Of a stretch of DNA of 64,000 nt, positions 1 to 12,956 are shown one piece after another. The notes below the pieces were generated by a model. It was not told the origin of the DNA, did not search any database, and saw nothing but the letters and a program-made list of their open reading frames with translations. Position 1 is the stretch's first letter; each line of letters begins with the position of its first letter. The stretch comes from Eudorina sp. 2006-703-Eu-15. Taxonomy: Eukaryota > Chlorophyta > Chlorophyceae > Chlamydomonadales > Volvocaceae. Made by a program: the position numbers and the translations under genes. The stretch spans positions 62,001-126,000 of the forward strand of contig BDSI01000041.1 of assembly GCA_003117195.1 (NCBI GenBank), written 5' to 3'.

Positions 1-99
1 AATATCGTTGTAGCGTACGCTGCGTGCCCAACAGTCGACGCCCCAAGGGAAACAAAGTGCAACACAGTGGATGTTGCGTGGAAGTTAGGCTTGTCCGCT

Positions 100-1080
100 G
101 AGTTTGCTCCAAGATCCGACGTCGCCAAGTCAAGTATTATTGCATTGTAGTCGCCCAACCTCAGCAACCACCGGACAGCCCACCACATTTTTGGGATCTT
201 TAAGGTACGGAGGATATAGGTACCGCAGGGTACCGCGCAGATCGTACCCTTGATACATTATGCGGTTTACTTTCACAGGTTTATCACGCTCGCGTAACAG
301 CAGCTTTGGCAATGGCAATGCCTGCGGATGCTGCAGGCGTGCAACATTTCCTCGGGGCATGCTGTTGTACGAGAAGGGTTTACCGTGCCGTCCTATCCAA
401 ACCGCTCACATGATACTCGTAGGTAGACTGAGTTAATCGTTAGTACGTATAAATTGAATAAATGCGTAGCGCACCTGCTGAAGTTGTTGACACTTTCAAG
501 AATTGCGCCATCACCAAGCACGATGAACCGAACCTTGCCTAGTCCAGCGCTAGCAGCATCATCCAGTATTTCTCGTAAAGATACGCTTGATTGTGCACGC
601 ACGCGGACAGCCCTCGCAAGCGGCCTTGAAGCGCGAGGACTGCAGCAGCTGCTCCCAAACGGCTTGGTGCGCGAGGCCAGCATGTTTAAAAATCCGAATC
701 TGTCCTGTAATGTAAAGTACGGAATGAAAGGCTCACCAAAATATATGTTGCAGTACGGCACACCGGAGATCTTTGCAACCTTTTTGCCGCGACCCTGTTT
801 AGGCACTAACCAGTGCAGCAGGTGTGCACACGACCCCATCGCGGCCGATAGCAGCTTTATGTCACTTAGCATCGTTACACCTCGTCGCCCACGGTCGTCG
901 CCAGGTCGCCACGACCTGGAATGCTGTACGAACCCGCCACACGCCTGGCCAGCGACTGCACACTCGTCGTTCAAGCAGGATGCCATGGACCGGTACTTCG
1001 ATTTCCCCCTGGTCAGGGCGGAGCAGTGTCTTCCTGCTGCGGCTGCGGACGGATACCCAGTCATCCTTGAAATCCAATCC
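100..1080 (-). CDS. Putative exons of an unrecognised gene, partial at left edge
   Basis: Several stretches on the minus strand look like exons but do not make a full model. One ends at 964 with the residues RPDQGEIEVPVHGILLERR just before a GT donor. The next runs 794-737 (GRGKKVAKISGVPYCNIYFG), starts after a CAG acceptor in matching phase 0, and ends at GTGAGC. A third, ending at 475 before GTGCGC, contains LREILDDAASAGLGKVRFIV. A fourth around 330-130 contains DKPVKVNRIMYQGYDLRG. I cannot join the second and third in phase, so an exon is missing or a junction is wrong. I recognise no family. The 3' end would lie at or beyond the left edge of the window. Overlapping open frames on the plus strand look like shadows. 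Confidence 0.35.
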
Positions 1081-1833
1081 AAGCTACTACTCGAAGTGGC
1101 AGCCGCGCGCAGTCTTCAGTGACGCAGTGTGTGGGAGGTCGTCGATGGATCACCCCGTGACGCAGCGGGACGGCTGGACTTTCTGTCGTACGCTTCGCGA
1201 TTCCCAAGCGCCTCAACCAAGCGCACATTCGCAAGAAGCAGACGCCACTCGCTTGGGACTCGCTTGGGACCCGGTTGGGGAGACGCCAGACTAGCAGCCA
1301 CAAACGCCTGTTCTGCCTAGCTGACCTGAAACGGCCTGAAACACTGAAGGGCAGTCGCCCGTTGACCTCTTGTTGAAGGAAACGTGAGGAAACAGGCTCT
1401 CTGTTGACCTGGTATCATGAATAAGTTTTACAGCGGACCCCAACAGGAATCGTAGGTGACTGCCAGGAAAGACCCCAGCGGAGCCCTTCTGACAAAGCAA
1501 CGAGGCACCCCCGCACTACAACGCCGCGGGAAACGAAACACGCCGACACAACCATCCAAGCATGCATAGGTACCCTGGCAGCCTGAGGGGCTGTTTTCCA
1601 AATCGTGCGATCCCCTTCCCTGAATCCGTGGGTCGGGTCACTGCCCACGCCGCGCCACATACTCCGGAGCGCGGCCTTACACCGATACGCTGCCATTTCC
1701 TTCTGCGCTGGCCCTCCTGCTATGCACTTGGTTCCTTAGCAAACAGTCAGTGCGCGTGAGCCCAGGTGAATACAACAACGGGATCGCGGAGCGGCGTCTG
1801 GGACCTGCTGGGGCCGCCATGCTCCCCCGCTGC

Positions 1834-3360
1834 TCAGTTCCAGTAGGCGGAGTCCGGGTCGGGGCGGCAGCTCTCCAGCTTGGCGCGTTCGATGGCGATG
1901 AGGCACTGGCAGCCCTGCATGGCCAAGGTTGGAGGCCGCTTCGTGACTGGGCACCGATGTCTCGCAGCAACAGGACTGGCAACTCGGCCAACTGCCTGTT
2001 GGGCCAACTGCCCGCCACTCAGTACCCCGACATCAATGGTGCCTGGTCCCGGTGGGTCGCCTAACCTTAGCTTCCTGTTGACTACTCCCAGCTCCCCACA
2101 TACTCACCGGTGGCACATGGTAGTCCGCCATGCGCTTGTCGTCGTCCGCCATCACCTCCCCGGCGTAAATGAGGGCCTGCGGGTGCAGGGCGTGCGGCAC
2201 GACACGGCGCCGTACAGGAGGCGCGCGATTGGCGCGTGAGGTGACCCGCGTGGGGTGGCTCGCGGTTTCGCGGGGTCGCAGCACCTATGCACGCAAGTTC
2301 GGCACGGCATGGGTAGGAGTCGGGGTCCCCCCTGACACTTTGACCTGGGACACTAACAAAGCTCTGGTCGCAGTGAACCTCCAAGGGTCGACGTCCATGA
2401 GGTACCACATCACCATATACTCGTGACTCCGCAGAGGACCCCGCTTGCTGCCCGACGAACAGAGCGTGACATCAAGGCATATACGTCCCGTGACATATCC
2501 AATCATGCATCTGTTGCGCGCTGAGCGACCCGCTGACCGCAACCCGCTTGTTAGTCCCACAGGTTTCGGAGCTTGGATATCATGACGCAGGACGTGCTTG
2601 ACACAGCGCGTGCCAGACACGGGCCACAGCCACTGGTGGCCCTGGCGGGTGGCAGTATGGCGATTCGATACGCCAATCACGCAGTGTGTCGTGACATGGA
2701 CGCACCAGGTCCTCCCAGCGCTGCAGCCCGGGTGTTGCCCGCTTGTCTGCCGGCTTGTTGGAGCGCTGGATACCTCCCGCCCACAGCGCCTGCTTCACCT
2801 GGGCCACCGTCCAGTCGGGGTGGGCGGTGACCCGGTACCGGCAGCCGCCACAGAAGAACACCTGAACACATGCAGCAGCCGATTTCAAGTTGACGGTGGA
2901 GATATACACAAGGGCAGCCCTGGGGCGCACAGGCACAGATGGTCGATGTTCTGGTCGTACAACAGTCTGCCGTACCATGTGCGAACGGTCCTTCCTGGGT
3001 GGCACGGTCGGGATACCCTCGAAGGGCAGGTCCATCGTGGCAATTTCTTCGAACACCTCCGCCTGCGAGTTGTCCAAGGCGGGGGGCGGCCGAGGAGCAC
3101 GCCCGTTCTCACCCGAAGCAGCTGTCGAGCAGTCGCGCAGGTAGCGGTGCCTTGTCGCTACATTTATGAACGCGATTGTGGTCCTTGCTGCTAGGTGCTC
3201 GATGTGGACCCGGCTGCGGTTGTCATCGCCCCGCACTTCGGCTCGATACCGTATGTAATGCATATCCGCTCGTGTGCGCGCGCACCTCCTTGTCCGGGGG
3301 AATCTCTCGGTTGGTGTCGCAGTCCCAGGCGCCCTTGCCCAGTGACACGCCCTCAGCCAT
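1834..3360 (-). CDS. Small ubiquitin-fold protein (155 aa, 5 exons)
   Basis: Exons are 3360-3286, 3062-2976, 2861-2706, 2176-2108 and 1914-1834. All junctions are phase 0 with GT donors and AG acceptors, giving 156 codons including TGA. The start ATG (MAEGVSLGKGAWDCDTNREI) is the only Met in the first exon frame. Residues 26-54 form an acidic lead (FEEIATMDLPFEGIPTVPP). The third exon begins with VFFCGGCRYRVTAHPDWTVA, which fits strands 1-2 and the start of the helix of a ubiquitin fold. The fourth gives ALIYAGEVMADDDKRMADY, matching the ubiquitin-family pattern LIYxGxxLxDxxxLxDY. The last exon gives GCQCLIAIE and ends in SAYWN. There is no C-terminal Gly-Gly, so it is unlikely to be conjugated to other proteins. 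The loop around RSNKPADKRATPGLQRWEDL is longer than usual. Function is unknown; a role as a ubiquitin-like adaptor is inference. A possible algal TGTAA polyadenylation signal lies near 1,676-1,680 on the minus strand. Confidence 0.72.
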
Positions 3361-4549
3361 TGGGCCGCTGGTGCGCTGTGCTTGCTGCGAGGTGCGAATC
3401 CCTGTGCGGGCGTTTCGGGATCGTCTGGAATGAGGCCAGCGGGTTGCAGCTGGGTCAGCACCGGCAGTTTGTGACAGGAATCGGGAACCCGACGTATTTT
3501 AACTATTGCTCTGTGTGAAATGGTCGCGTGGACAGCAGGAGGTGAAAACAGCAGCGCATTCCATTTCGCTGTGGGCGCGTTCTTGGCAGGGTGCGGGCCA
3601 ATGCAGCGTTACCTCGAGTGGCTCTCGGACGTGCCGACGCGGTCTCGCTGATCAGCCCGTACGGATTGGATACCGGCCCACGCAGGTCAATAATGCGTTG
3701 TGCTGTCATCAGTAGGTTTGCGGCGGTGACGAGAGAACATATTAACGGCCGGCGCAACGGTCCGGGAGACCTGCATGGCCACCTTCGGTTTATGGCTTAC
3801 GGGGCAGCTGTTGGGTGAATGGTTGGTTATGACCGTTCGCGGCATAGCCCGTCCTTGTGGGGCAGGGCTGTCGCAGCCAGGCAAAATAACCGTCCTCGAA
3901 ACTGCGGGCGATGAAAATTTATTCGCTTCGTGTGTCTGAAGCAATGACCTTGCGAGGTTCTGCCAGATCTGTCCATCTTGGATCTCTTACATCGGGCAGG
4001 GATGACGCCGGTCTCAATTCGTCTGTCACTGTATCACTGTACGTTGTAGCAACTGGTAGCAACACTATTAACAAGACTTACAAGTGCTGCAGCAAGTCAA
4101 GACCACACGACCCGTGCCGATTCGCTACAAGGAAAAACGTTCATGCAAACGAGTTTTGACGTCCACCAGCAACCTGGACGACGCAGCGGAGCCGCCAGTG
4201 TCTTCTATGTACGCGCCCTGCAGCACCTGAAGCTGCCGCCCTGCCCGCCACTGCTGCCTATGCCACTGGTGAAGCGACCTAAAACGTTTCCCGCACGCGC
4301 CGCCCGGTGGATACCGTCTCGAACCTTAACTCCTCCAATCGCAGACCTCGCCCCACACGATGCGCTGCGGACATAAATAATGACCCTGCTGTACAGCAAG
4401 CGCGACATGATGATCGCCGCACTTGACCGAGTCGCGTCAGAACCCACCAGCTCCTCCCTATTGCCAGGCCATTCCTTTGGATCGAACGCACTCTGCCCCG
4501 ACACCCCTGTACACTTGTCAGCTAAGTCCAAGCGCCGTCGCTCATCCCG

Positions 4550-4580
4550 TTGTCCTCCTCCTCCTCCTCCTCCTCCTCCT
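4550..4580. repeat. TCC trinucleotide microsatellite
   Basis: About ten uninterrupted TCC units are visible directly. It lies in intergenic DNA. Confidence 0.9.
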
Positions 4581-5159
4581 CAGGCCATGAGTGCTCCACG
4601 TGCAGCCGAACTCCCGCATCTCAGCGGGTGCGCAAGCCTGAACATGGCCGCGTGGCCTTAGCCAGCAGCAAGCCCGCGCACCCACACCGCGCGCCACAGC
4701 CTGCGCAAAATGCGCCACTGCTACATGGCCCAGCACATACCAAGACCCAAGCCCGCGTCAACGTCACCGGTGCTCCCCAATCCCCATCCCACGGGTCTAC
4801 AGCCTGCTGTCGGCGCTTTCCGGTTAGCCGCCTTCCCTGCCCACCATGCTAAAACCTCCACACACATCCGAGCTCCTCCATGTGCCGCCCCAGCCCTGCA
4901 CCACACCGCGCCCACCTGAATGCATTCATATATAATCTCATCCCAGGGAACGACCCCCCACCTTCCCCGCACCCCGATACCTTGTACGTCCCGGTGCCAC
5001 CGGCGAGCAGGAGGCAGCCCATCCCGTCGGCGTCGCAACGCTGAATCCAGACTAGGCAACCCGAGACCCGGCAGGAGCCTTCCGACCCCATCCCGCCGTG
5101 CACCACGGTGTGAAATGGCCCTGAGCGCGGCCCGCACCGGACCTCCAGCCAAATCATGC

Positions 5160-5490
5160 CAGCTCGGGCAGGACGCTGGTTGAGCCGCACGACCCGATGC
5201 TGAGCACCTTCCCGAAGATGGGCTCCCCGCCCGCGCTACCCATGCTGCCTGCACTGCCGCCTCCTCTGAGGCTGCCCGGCGCCGCGCCGGCCCAGATCAG
5301 TGATACCGACCGCGACACCGTCGCGGACCTGGGCTTCGCCTCCACTCCCAGCCCTAGCGCCGCCAGGTGGTCATTGCCATATTCGTCATCGACGTCGTCA
5401 TGACCGTTGGCCGCACCCGCTGGGACGGGGCGAGGGGGCCTCGCGGCCCGTGGGTCGGTGGCAGCCCCGCCTCCGCCGGCACCGCCGCTC
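5160..5490 (-). other. Coding-like open frame just downstream of the IFT88 stop
   Basis: Directly after the IFT88 stop, a different minus-strand frame stays open to TGA at about 5,160. It encodes an acidic, Gly-rich stretch containing HDDVDDEYGNDHLAALGLG and PIFGKVLSIGSCGST. It could be 3' UTR of IFT88, an exon of a separate gene, or chance. The IFT88 stop overlaps a donor-like ATGTAAGG, so an alternative 3' end of IFT88 is conceivable, but I found no acceptor that joins this frame in phase. Confidence 0.25.
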
Positions 5491-5491
5491 C

Positions 5492-8400
5492 TTACATGGG
5501 CAGGAGGTCGTCCCCCAGCTGCTCGTTTCCCCAGTCGTCTGCTTCTTTACCGGCCATATGCTCCTTCACCAGCATCTTCTTACCGCGGTTCTGGAGGAGG
5601 TGAGAGGGACAGGAGGACGCGGTGGAGGGAAGTACGGCATAAGGGGACACTGGAAGGCGGACCGGACTGTGCGTAGCGAAAACCCCTCGTCGCAGACCGG
5701 CAGCCGGCATCGCGTCAGTGGTGGTGGAGGGCGTCACAACAGGGCCCAACAGCTGCGGTACCCACCAATAAGACAGCTACATTGGTTGCAGCGCGCGGAC
5801 CGGCGTCGGAACGGCGGGCCCAATAGATTCCAAGTCAACAAGACCATTTTATACCGCAGAGCGTAACTACGGTTCACATTCTTAGAGCTAATTTCATTAG
5901 CTGGTGACCGTCGCTGTTGATGAGGAGGGCCGCCACCTTGCCAGCTGCACGGACATGCAAATCCTTCTCCCCCACTCCTACCCCGGCGTTTTCATACCTG
6001 TGCCGCAACTGCTGACGTGCCAAGATCGTCGTCCACGGCCATTCCCATGCCCATCCCCATGCCGCCCACGGGCGCCGCCGCGGGTGCTGCCGCGGCAGCG
6101 GCGACCGTGGCGTCGGGCACTGCAGCCTGCGGCGCGTAGTGAAACACCAAGGTAGGTGTCATTTACTATACCAAGTGTATACAGTACATATCGTTGTAAG
6201 GACTCCTGCGGCCTGCAGATCCCGAGGCGCAAGACAGAGATTTGTGCCATCCACCGGGCTGCATGGGGCAAGCACAGACCCCTTAAAGGGTGTGGGGCTG
6301 ACCACGCCAGTGCCACGCAGCTCACCCACATAGCACGGGATCATATGGCATGCGAACCGCTCTGCGCAACAGGCCCCTAGTGCGCACGTCCGCCGGTGCT
6401 GCCCAGCCCAGGCGCCCACCTTCTCCGCCTTTTTGAGCTTGTTCATGTACTCGCTGGCCTCCGCCCGTCGCCCCAGCTCGCTGCACAGGTGCACGAGGTA
6501 GCGCAGGCACTCGACGTTCTCCGGGTGCGCCGTGTGGATCTGCTTGTACTTGGCCAGGGCGCCGGGCAGGTTGTTGGTGCGGCGGTAGCAGGACGCCACC
6601 ATCAGGGCCCACTTGACCTCCTGTAGGGGTGCAGGGATGGGTCATGGGCCAAGCACACAGATGAAGAACATACATGTAAATCATGCGGGTCGTGAGGGTG
6701 GGATGAGGGGAAGGCTGGGGCGAGTGCATGCACGGCAGCCAGGGACCATTGCGCAGCCACACCCTGCACTGTCGTGTCCTTTGCGAGAACCTGTCGGGGA
6801 CGGGGAGGGGACAGTGCATGTCCCCTGACTGCCTGGAGCTTTTGGCCGTCCTTCGACTGCCGGTGCTGGGCCACTGGGCCAGGGGCCCAGCATGTGGCCT
6901 GCGCGCACCTGTGGCTGGATCTTGGAGGCCAGGTCGAAGAAGGGCATGGCCTTCTCGTACACCTCGCTCTTGACGTGGTAGGCTCCCAGCCAGGAGATGA
7001 CGTCCATGTTGACCGGGTACACGCGGTGCGACTCCTGCGCGGTCGGGGATCGTAACCGGACTGTTCGGCATCCGCAGAGCCCAACGATTGAGGGTAGGGT
7101 GGAAGGGCAGGGTAGGGTGGACCCTGGTGGGGCCAACCACATCAGCCGCACGTAAAACACATCGCGGACATTGCCAAGATGCACCGATCTGGCATCGCCC
7201 GGACCAAACGCTCAGTCCGGGCCCGCTGCATGGCCCACTGAGCGCTGGTCCGAGCTGAGAAATACGCTAGCTATAAGAAATAGGCTAGCTACAATATCAA
7301 GAGCAAACAGTGCGCCTGCAGGGTGCATCACGCCGGGCGTATAACTGCCGCGCGCGCGACCCCTCAGGCCAGTCACGCCGCCCGGCCCGGCTGCCGCTTT
7401 CCCCACCCTGCTGATGGCGCCCCACCCTGCCAGGCTCCCTCCTCTTAACCCCGGTCCCTGTTGCACCCGACCGCCGGGCCCACCTGGTAGTAGTGAAGCG
7501 CCTTGGCCTCGTCGTCGAAGCGCGCGTGGATGGCGCCCAGGCGCGCCAGCACCCCGGGGTCGTTGGGCACCATGCTGGTCAGCATCTCGAACCACTTGAC
7601 CGCGTTCTTGAAGTCGCCCATCATGTCGTACGTGGTGGCGATCTGGTGGATCACCTCCACATTGTCCGGCACCATGTTGTGCAGCTTCTTGAACGCGGCC
7701 AGCGCGTACGGCAGCTCGCTGAGGCGCTGCGACACCAGACCCAGGTTGAAGATGGCCTCGACACAGTAGGGGTCGATGCCGGCTGCTTCGTTGAACAGCG
7801 AGCGGGCGCCCTCCAGGTCGCCCTTCTCCACCAGTACGCACCCCTTGTTCACGTACGCGCGCGCGTTGTACCTGCGCGCCGCCGCCAATGTGGTCAGGGG
7901 TCGCCAGACCGTCAAGGGGCGAGCGTGCGACGCCTCACATGAAAGACCGCCAGCCGTCCATGGGCACCACGGCTGTTACGGACGCCTCAACACGTTTTTG
8001 CGGTACTTTCACTTGAACCCCAGGTATCTCCGGATGGTGTACCGGACGCGGACGCAAAGCGGTCCGCAGCGGCCCGGATTGCTGGGACACACGTACGCCC
8101 GCTGCCCGAGCAGGGGCTCCCTGAAAAATTCTCAGTTGCAATCGCAACTGTAGGAATTGGTCAGCCACTCTCCCTCCTCCCCGTACTCATTTACCAGCCC
8201 GGCCGCGACTCTTGCGCCACGCCCCCCCTGTCTCCCGCGTTCGCGCTCCGCCCTGCCCCTCTGCCTCCCACTCAAGCCACGCACTTGTCGTTATTGAGCG
8301 CCAGCTCCGAGTACTTGTCCGCGTGATCCACCTCGCCCTCCAGGAAGTACAGGAAGGCCAGGTTGGTCGCCGCGCGGGCCTTGACGCGGGGCTCCTTCTT

Positions 8401-11400
8401 CTCGAACTCCTGCGCGGCGGAGGCCAAGGTACCACCACCTTATGTCGATGGCGAGAACGCAGCCCCAACTTACAACGGCCGCATACAGCAAAGCTGGCCG
8501 CGACCCCGCCTGTTTCAAAATTGTGATGTGTGTTTTCCGCAGTCCCGGCACTTGCAGTAAACAGTAGTGTACGTCCCAACTGTGGGGACCCTCCACCCGC
8601 GCTCCCCATGTGGCCGTGCGCCCCTTTCTTTGGCAGGCAGCCGCGGACCCCCTACTACGCGGAGCCCACCCACCTTGAAGACCCCCACTGCCTTGTCGAA
8701 CTGCTTTTGGCCCATGAAACGCGACGCCTTGGCCAGCTCCACCTCGTTCGCCAGCTTGGTGTACCCCGCCTCACGCAGCTGGTCGCAGCACCACTGGAAG
8801 CCGCCCTCAAAGCCGTTCGCGCGGTCCACCTTCTCGCTGATCAGTTGGGCCGCCTTCACAATCAGCCTGCGGCCCGGGCGAGACGGAATCGAGCAGGAAC
8901 AGGTCGGCGGGGTGGCGACATTCCCGACATTCACGCCCCCCGCTTTTGGATCCAACAAGGAGGGAGCAGTGCTGCACGAGCGGCTCTTGGAGGCTGACAG
9001 CTACCCGGCCGCAAGCTCAACCCATGGAACGCTGCGCCCGGCCGCACCTGGTAATCACGGCGTTACGTTTCCGCAGCTCCTCCTTAAGCCCGTCGTCGGC
9101 CACGACCGCCTGCCGGAGGGGCCGCAGCGTGAAGGTCAGCAGCACATTGGAGGATACGGGACCGCCGAGGAGCTCGCCACGCCCTACCCGTAACGAGGGC
9201 CCTGACTGCGCAGACAGACGTGCAGCGCAGCCCACACGCGGACATGTTGAGCACGCCCGCCCGACGTCCAACGCTGATCGTGTTTCACTGCCCAGACGCC
9301 CTCCCTTATCGTATGTCAACCAAGAAAGCGAAAACGCGAAAAGAATCCCCCCTCCTGCTCTCCGCCCACCTGCATCTCGTCCTCGTCGTTGAGCACGTCG
9401 TCATCGTCGTCATCCATCTCTTGGGGCGGGCTCACCTGTGGCGATTGGGGTGCGTGCCAGTCAACCCCGGCGTCTTCCGGGACTGGAAGCGCTGCTGTGC
9501 GACACTTGGCGGCCTTCCGTGACCGACAGTCCGTCCGCACGTCCGTCAATGAGTGTGTGCATCAGGCAGGACACGATTCGTTCCCGACCAGCAATTGGCA
9601 TGTCCAGGTGCCCTGGTGCGGTACTCCTGATCCTCTACACCCAGGTCCCCCGCCGCACCTTGAGCAGCTTCTGGAAAGCGGTCTTCATCCCCTCCCGGTC
9701 GCTCAATGCGTAGTTGCACATGACCAGGTTGTAGCCGGTCTGCAGGGAGCGGTAAGCAACCCGGCAGTCGGCGAGGGGTAGGGACCACACGGCGGGGATC
9801 ACGGACAAAACCGCAGCCGCCGCGTTGCAGCAACCGGGAAGCGCGGCCGCCGCAGCCCTGTCGACAGGTCAATACCGCGTCACCCGCGCCGCAGCCTTCC
9901 CTGCACCGTCACCACCACCACCAGGACACCACCCGTGGTGGCAGATGTCGCACCCTCCGCACCTGGTGGTCGGGGACATTGTCCATGACGGTGGCGAACG
10001 ACTGCAGCGCGTCTGGGTATTGCCCCAGCCGCACGAACGCAAGTCCGATGTTCCGCATGATCTTGAAGCGGACCTGTGAGCATGAGCGCAAGGGCATGTG
10101 TGCACGCGCGTCAGTGGATTCCAGGCAGAGTCGAGGGCACGATCTGCAACACTCGCACGTACAAGGCATCCGCCATCTGTCCCCACGGGTGGGACAACGC
10201 CCTCCCAGAGCCCTCCCTGAGCCGAGTGGCAGAAAGGAGCGACGGCCGCCGACAGCTTTGCAGCTCTACTGCTGGGACTGATTGTCCGGCCGGGTGCACG
10301 ATAAAGCCGCGAATGCAGCTCCTATGATGCCCGAACAGCTGACATGTTTGAAGAGTGCCAGGGCTAACGCGGGCCCGCCCCGGTGGGACATTTTCCACCC
10401 AGCGGCCCCGCCCCGCCCCCATCCAGACGCTGCTATCCGACCTCCTTTGCGGTGGCCGCGATCTGGTCCAGAGCCATGCGGTACATCTTAATGGCAGTGG
10501 GATACTTCTTCTGCTCCAGATAAATGTTGCCCATGTTGACGCGCAGCCAACCGGACTGGGGGTAGTCCTTGTTGCGCACGATAGCTGTGCGGGGAAGTAG
10601 TGGGAAAGGCGCGGGCGAGAGGCAAGGCGGGTCAGAGGATTAGGCAACGCTGCCTTCTGGCGGCGTTTGTAACGTGCGCCACTTTCGCCCTCAGCCCCGG
10701 GAGACGTACACGCCTGGAACTGCTACACGCCTGGACCTGCTACACGCCACGTGTTTTGCGTCAGCAGTGGATCGGATGGCCGTCGCCTCTAGGGCCGTAA
10801 CGCAGCCAGCAGAGGAGTCGAGTGCCGTGCCCGGCAGCCGGGCTGAGGCGGACCGGACCGAGTGCCAAGCCTCTCGCTTGCACTGGTGGGCATCAACTCT
10901 TGCCCAGGACAGCCGCTGCGTGGGTGCATTCTAGTTCCCCAGCTCCGCTCGGCGCCCTTTTCCAGCGGCAGCGCAGGCGGCTCCTGGCCCATACATCCGT
11001 TAAGAGCAGGTTTGTCAAGCGCCGCACTTGATTTCAAGTCCCATTCGTGCGTGTTCCGCTCTGATCAGGCGGGTGGCTGTGCCGATGAGGTAGGCACGCA
11101 GTTCCCCGCCGTTGGTAGCCCGGCGCAGGGCGCTCACCCTGGTAGAGGTTCAGCGCCTCGTTGTAGTTCTTATTCATGTGGTTCATGTGCGCCAGGTTGA
11201 AGTCCGTGGCGTACATGAGCTCCACGTTGATCTGCGGGTGCGGACGGGGCCGATGGGCGGAAGTGAGGGAGGAGACTCCGGAGTCACACTAAGCGGCCAC
11301 GTGGATGTACGTCCACTGCTGCAGCCGTATGCGTTTCCATCTGTCCCCCAGCAGCCACCGTCGCCGCGCATGTGCTGCGCGGACCACCGTGTCGCGCGAC

Positions 11401-12956
11401 CATCCGACCGCGGTTCATCACTGCGCCCCCCGATTCCCTCTGCATGGGGTAAACGCTACCACCGTCATCGTAAAGAGACCGTACGTCCCCCCCCGGCTGT
11501 CCAAGCCCTGAACAACTACGCGGATCGCACGGAAATGCAGAGCACCGCTTTGCGGCCTTGACAAGACAGGGAGAAAGCCCATCGGATTCACCCAGCCATG
11601 CGGAACGGCAAGAACACCTTCGGTGTTTGGCCCGGCACGCGAGTTGGATGCCCGTTTCACCAGTCCTTGCGGCACCGACGCATGACACACGGCTGAAGCG
11701 CCCGACACAGGGCCGCTGCCAGTACACCCACCTGCTCCGCCATACCATGCTGCTGCCGGAAGCGGCATAGCTTGCGCTCATTCTTCTTGGCCTCCATGGC
11801 ATGCTCGAGGGCTGTTTCAGCAGCCACACGGTCGGGAGGGGGCACATCCATGACCGGAACCATATGTGTTCGGCGTTGATGAGCTCGGCGGCGTGAAGGC
11901 ATCTGGTTGTGAGCAGCAAGTGCAGTCAGATGACTCCGTCCATTCTACGCTACCAAAGTGCCGCTGAACCATGAATGCGGAGCCTTGCCTGACAAGTCGG
12001 CTAACTCGGCGCGTCAGCTGTAACAGTTTACTGTACCCCTTTGCGAGTGCTGACTTTTACATTCGGGCTACCCAATAGAATTTCTTCCGTGAAGGTGCAA
12101 TGGTTGACCCTGCACGGGGCCGCTGCTCCCTCCCCCATGTATCCCTCTTGCCAGCGGATGCCGCCATACCCGGCCCTGACGCGAATCCATCTCCGACACC
12201 AGACCCAGGCTAGCTCATACATTCCGCCTTCCTGTTGCATCCCCAAAGGCATGTACGGGCGGACTCCCTTGTGATCAGGAGCTCACCTGAGCTCATGTCG
12301 CTCTTCACGCAATCGGCCGCGCTCTTCTCCAGCAGCTCATGCACCGTCTTCTCAAGGGACCGCGCCTGCTCCTCCGGTGTGGTTTCCCCCTTCCGGGTGG
12401 CTAAGATGGTGCCACCCCCCGTTGATCCAAGGGTTGTACCCATGGAACGGTTTAAGGGGTCAAACTTCTTGTTGGGCGCTGACGTGAAGCCGGCCCCTCG
12501 GTTGGACGTCATTGGGCGCGCCGTGCTAGGGTCCTGCATCGCCGTCCCTCCGCGCATGGCCGTCCCTGGCACGAAGCTCTTCATAGCCGTGCCGGGTGGC
12601 CCCATCATGGCTGCAGGGTGTGGAATTGTACCGCGTTCACGCACTCACCGTCACCACGGGCAGGGTTACATCGGCAGGAACACGCACCGGTTCCAGGTGG
12701 GGGCGCATCTGCGCCAAGCGCTTTGAAAGCCGCGCCTCCGGATCCCTGCAGCATGGTGAAACCAGGAGAGTTGCGACATGCGCATCCGCCCGCTCGGCCC
12801 CGCGGCAGACGTGACCCTCGCCTACCGCAAGCGGATTGGATTGCTCATCATATCCTCCATAAAGATCATCATCCTGCGGTGAGTTCCGGTGTAAGGCTTC
12901 GCTCAGTACGCACTGCGTCCAACCTTCTAACCCACCTCCGCAGCTGCATAGCTCAT
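5492..12956 (-). CDS. IFT88: Intraflagellar transport protein IFT88 (18 exons, 782 aa)
   Basis: IFT88 is a tetratricopeptide-repeat subunit of the IFT-B core complex that carries cargo along ciliary microtubules and is required to build cilia. Exons: 12956-12936, 12873-12826, 12745-12688, 12610-12287, 11811-11732, 11231-11138, 10584-10442, 10073-9963, 9739-9659, 9435-9370, 9109-9048, 8866-8674, 8409-8285, 7871-7484, 7034-6909, 6620-6420, 6126-5998 and 5590-5492. Every junction keeps phase, giving 783 codons. The start MSYAAAEDDDLYGGYDE matches the family's DDLYxGF-type N-terminus. The centre has serial TPR units (NIGLAFVRLGQYPDALQSFA, NKGCVLVEKGDLEGARSLF, HQIATTYDMMGDFKNAVKWF), an acidic linker (MDDDDDDVLNDEDEM), and the end is NEQLGDDLLPM, the family's typical tail. 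Length matches the usual 780-830 aa. The two smallest N-terminal exons and the Ala/Met-rich exon near 6.0 kb are the least certain. It is head-to-head with DNAAF6. Confidence 0.95.

Larger units (their letters stand above)
3361..5491. other. Intergenic between the ubiquitin-fold gene and IFT88
   Basis: This holds the upstream region of the ubiquitin-fold gene and the 3' side of IFT88. No gene is recognised. A short CCT/TCC microsatellite lies at about 4,550-4,580. A coding-like frame at 5,160-5,490 is listed separately. Confidence 0.5.

Noticed and set aside
454..1122. 222-aa plus-strand open frame
   Set aside because: Composition is random-looking, and it overlaps better exon candidates on the minus strand.
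2706..2774. Earlier donor (2,773) for the third exon of the ubiquitin-fold gene
   Set aside because: It leaves phase 1, which does not fit the next exon; the GTGCGT donor at 2,705 gives phase 0 and a continuous fold.
4550..4600. CRISPR-like or other array structure
   Set aside because: Simple trinucleotide microsatellite without spacers; the genome is eukaryotic.
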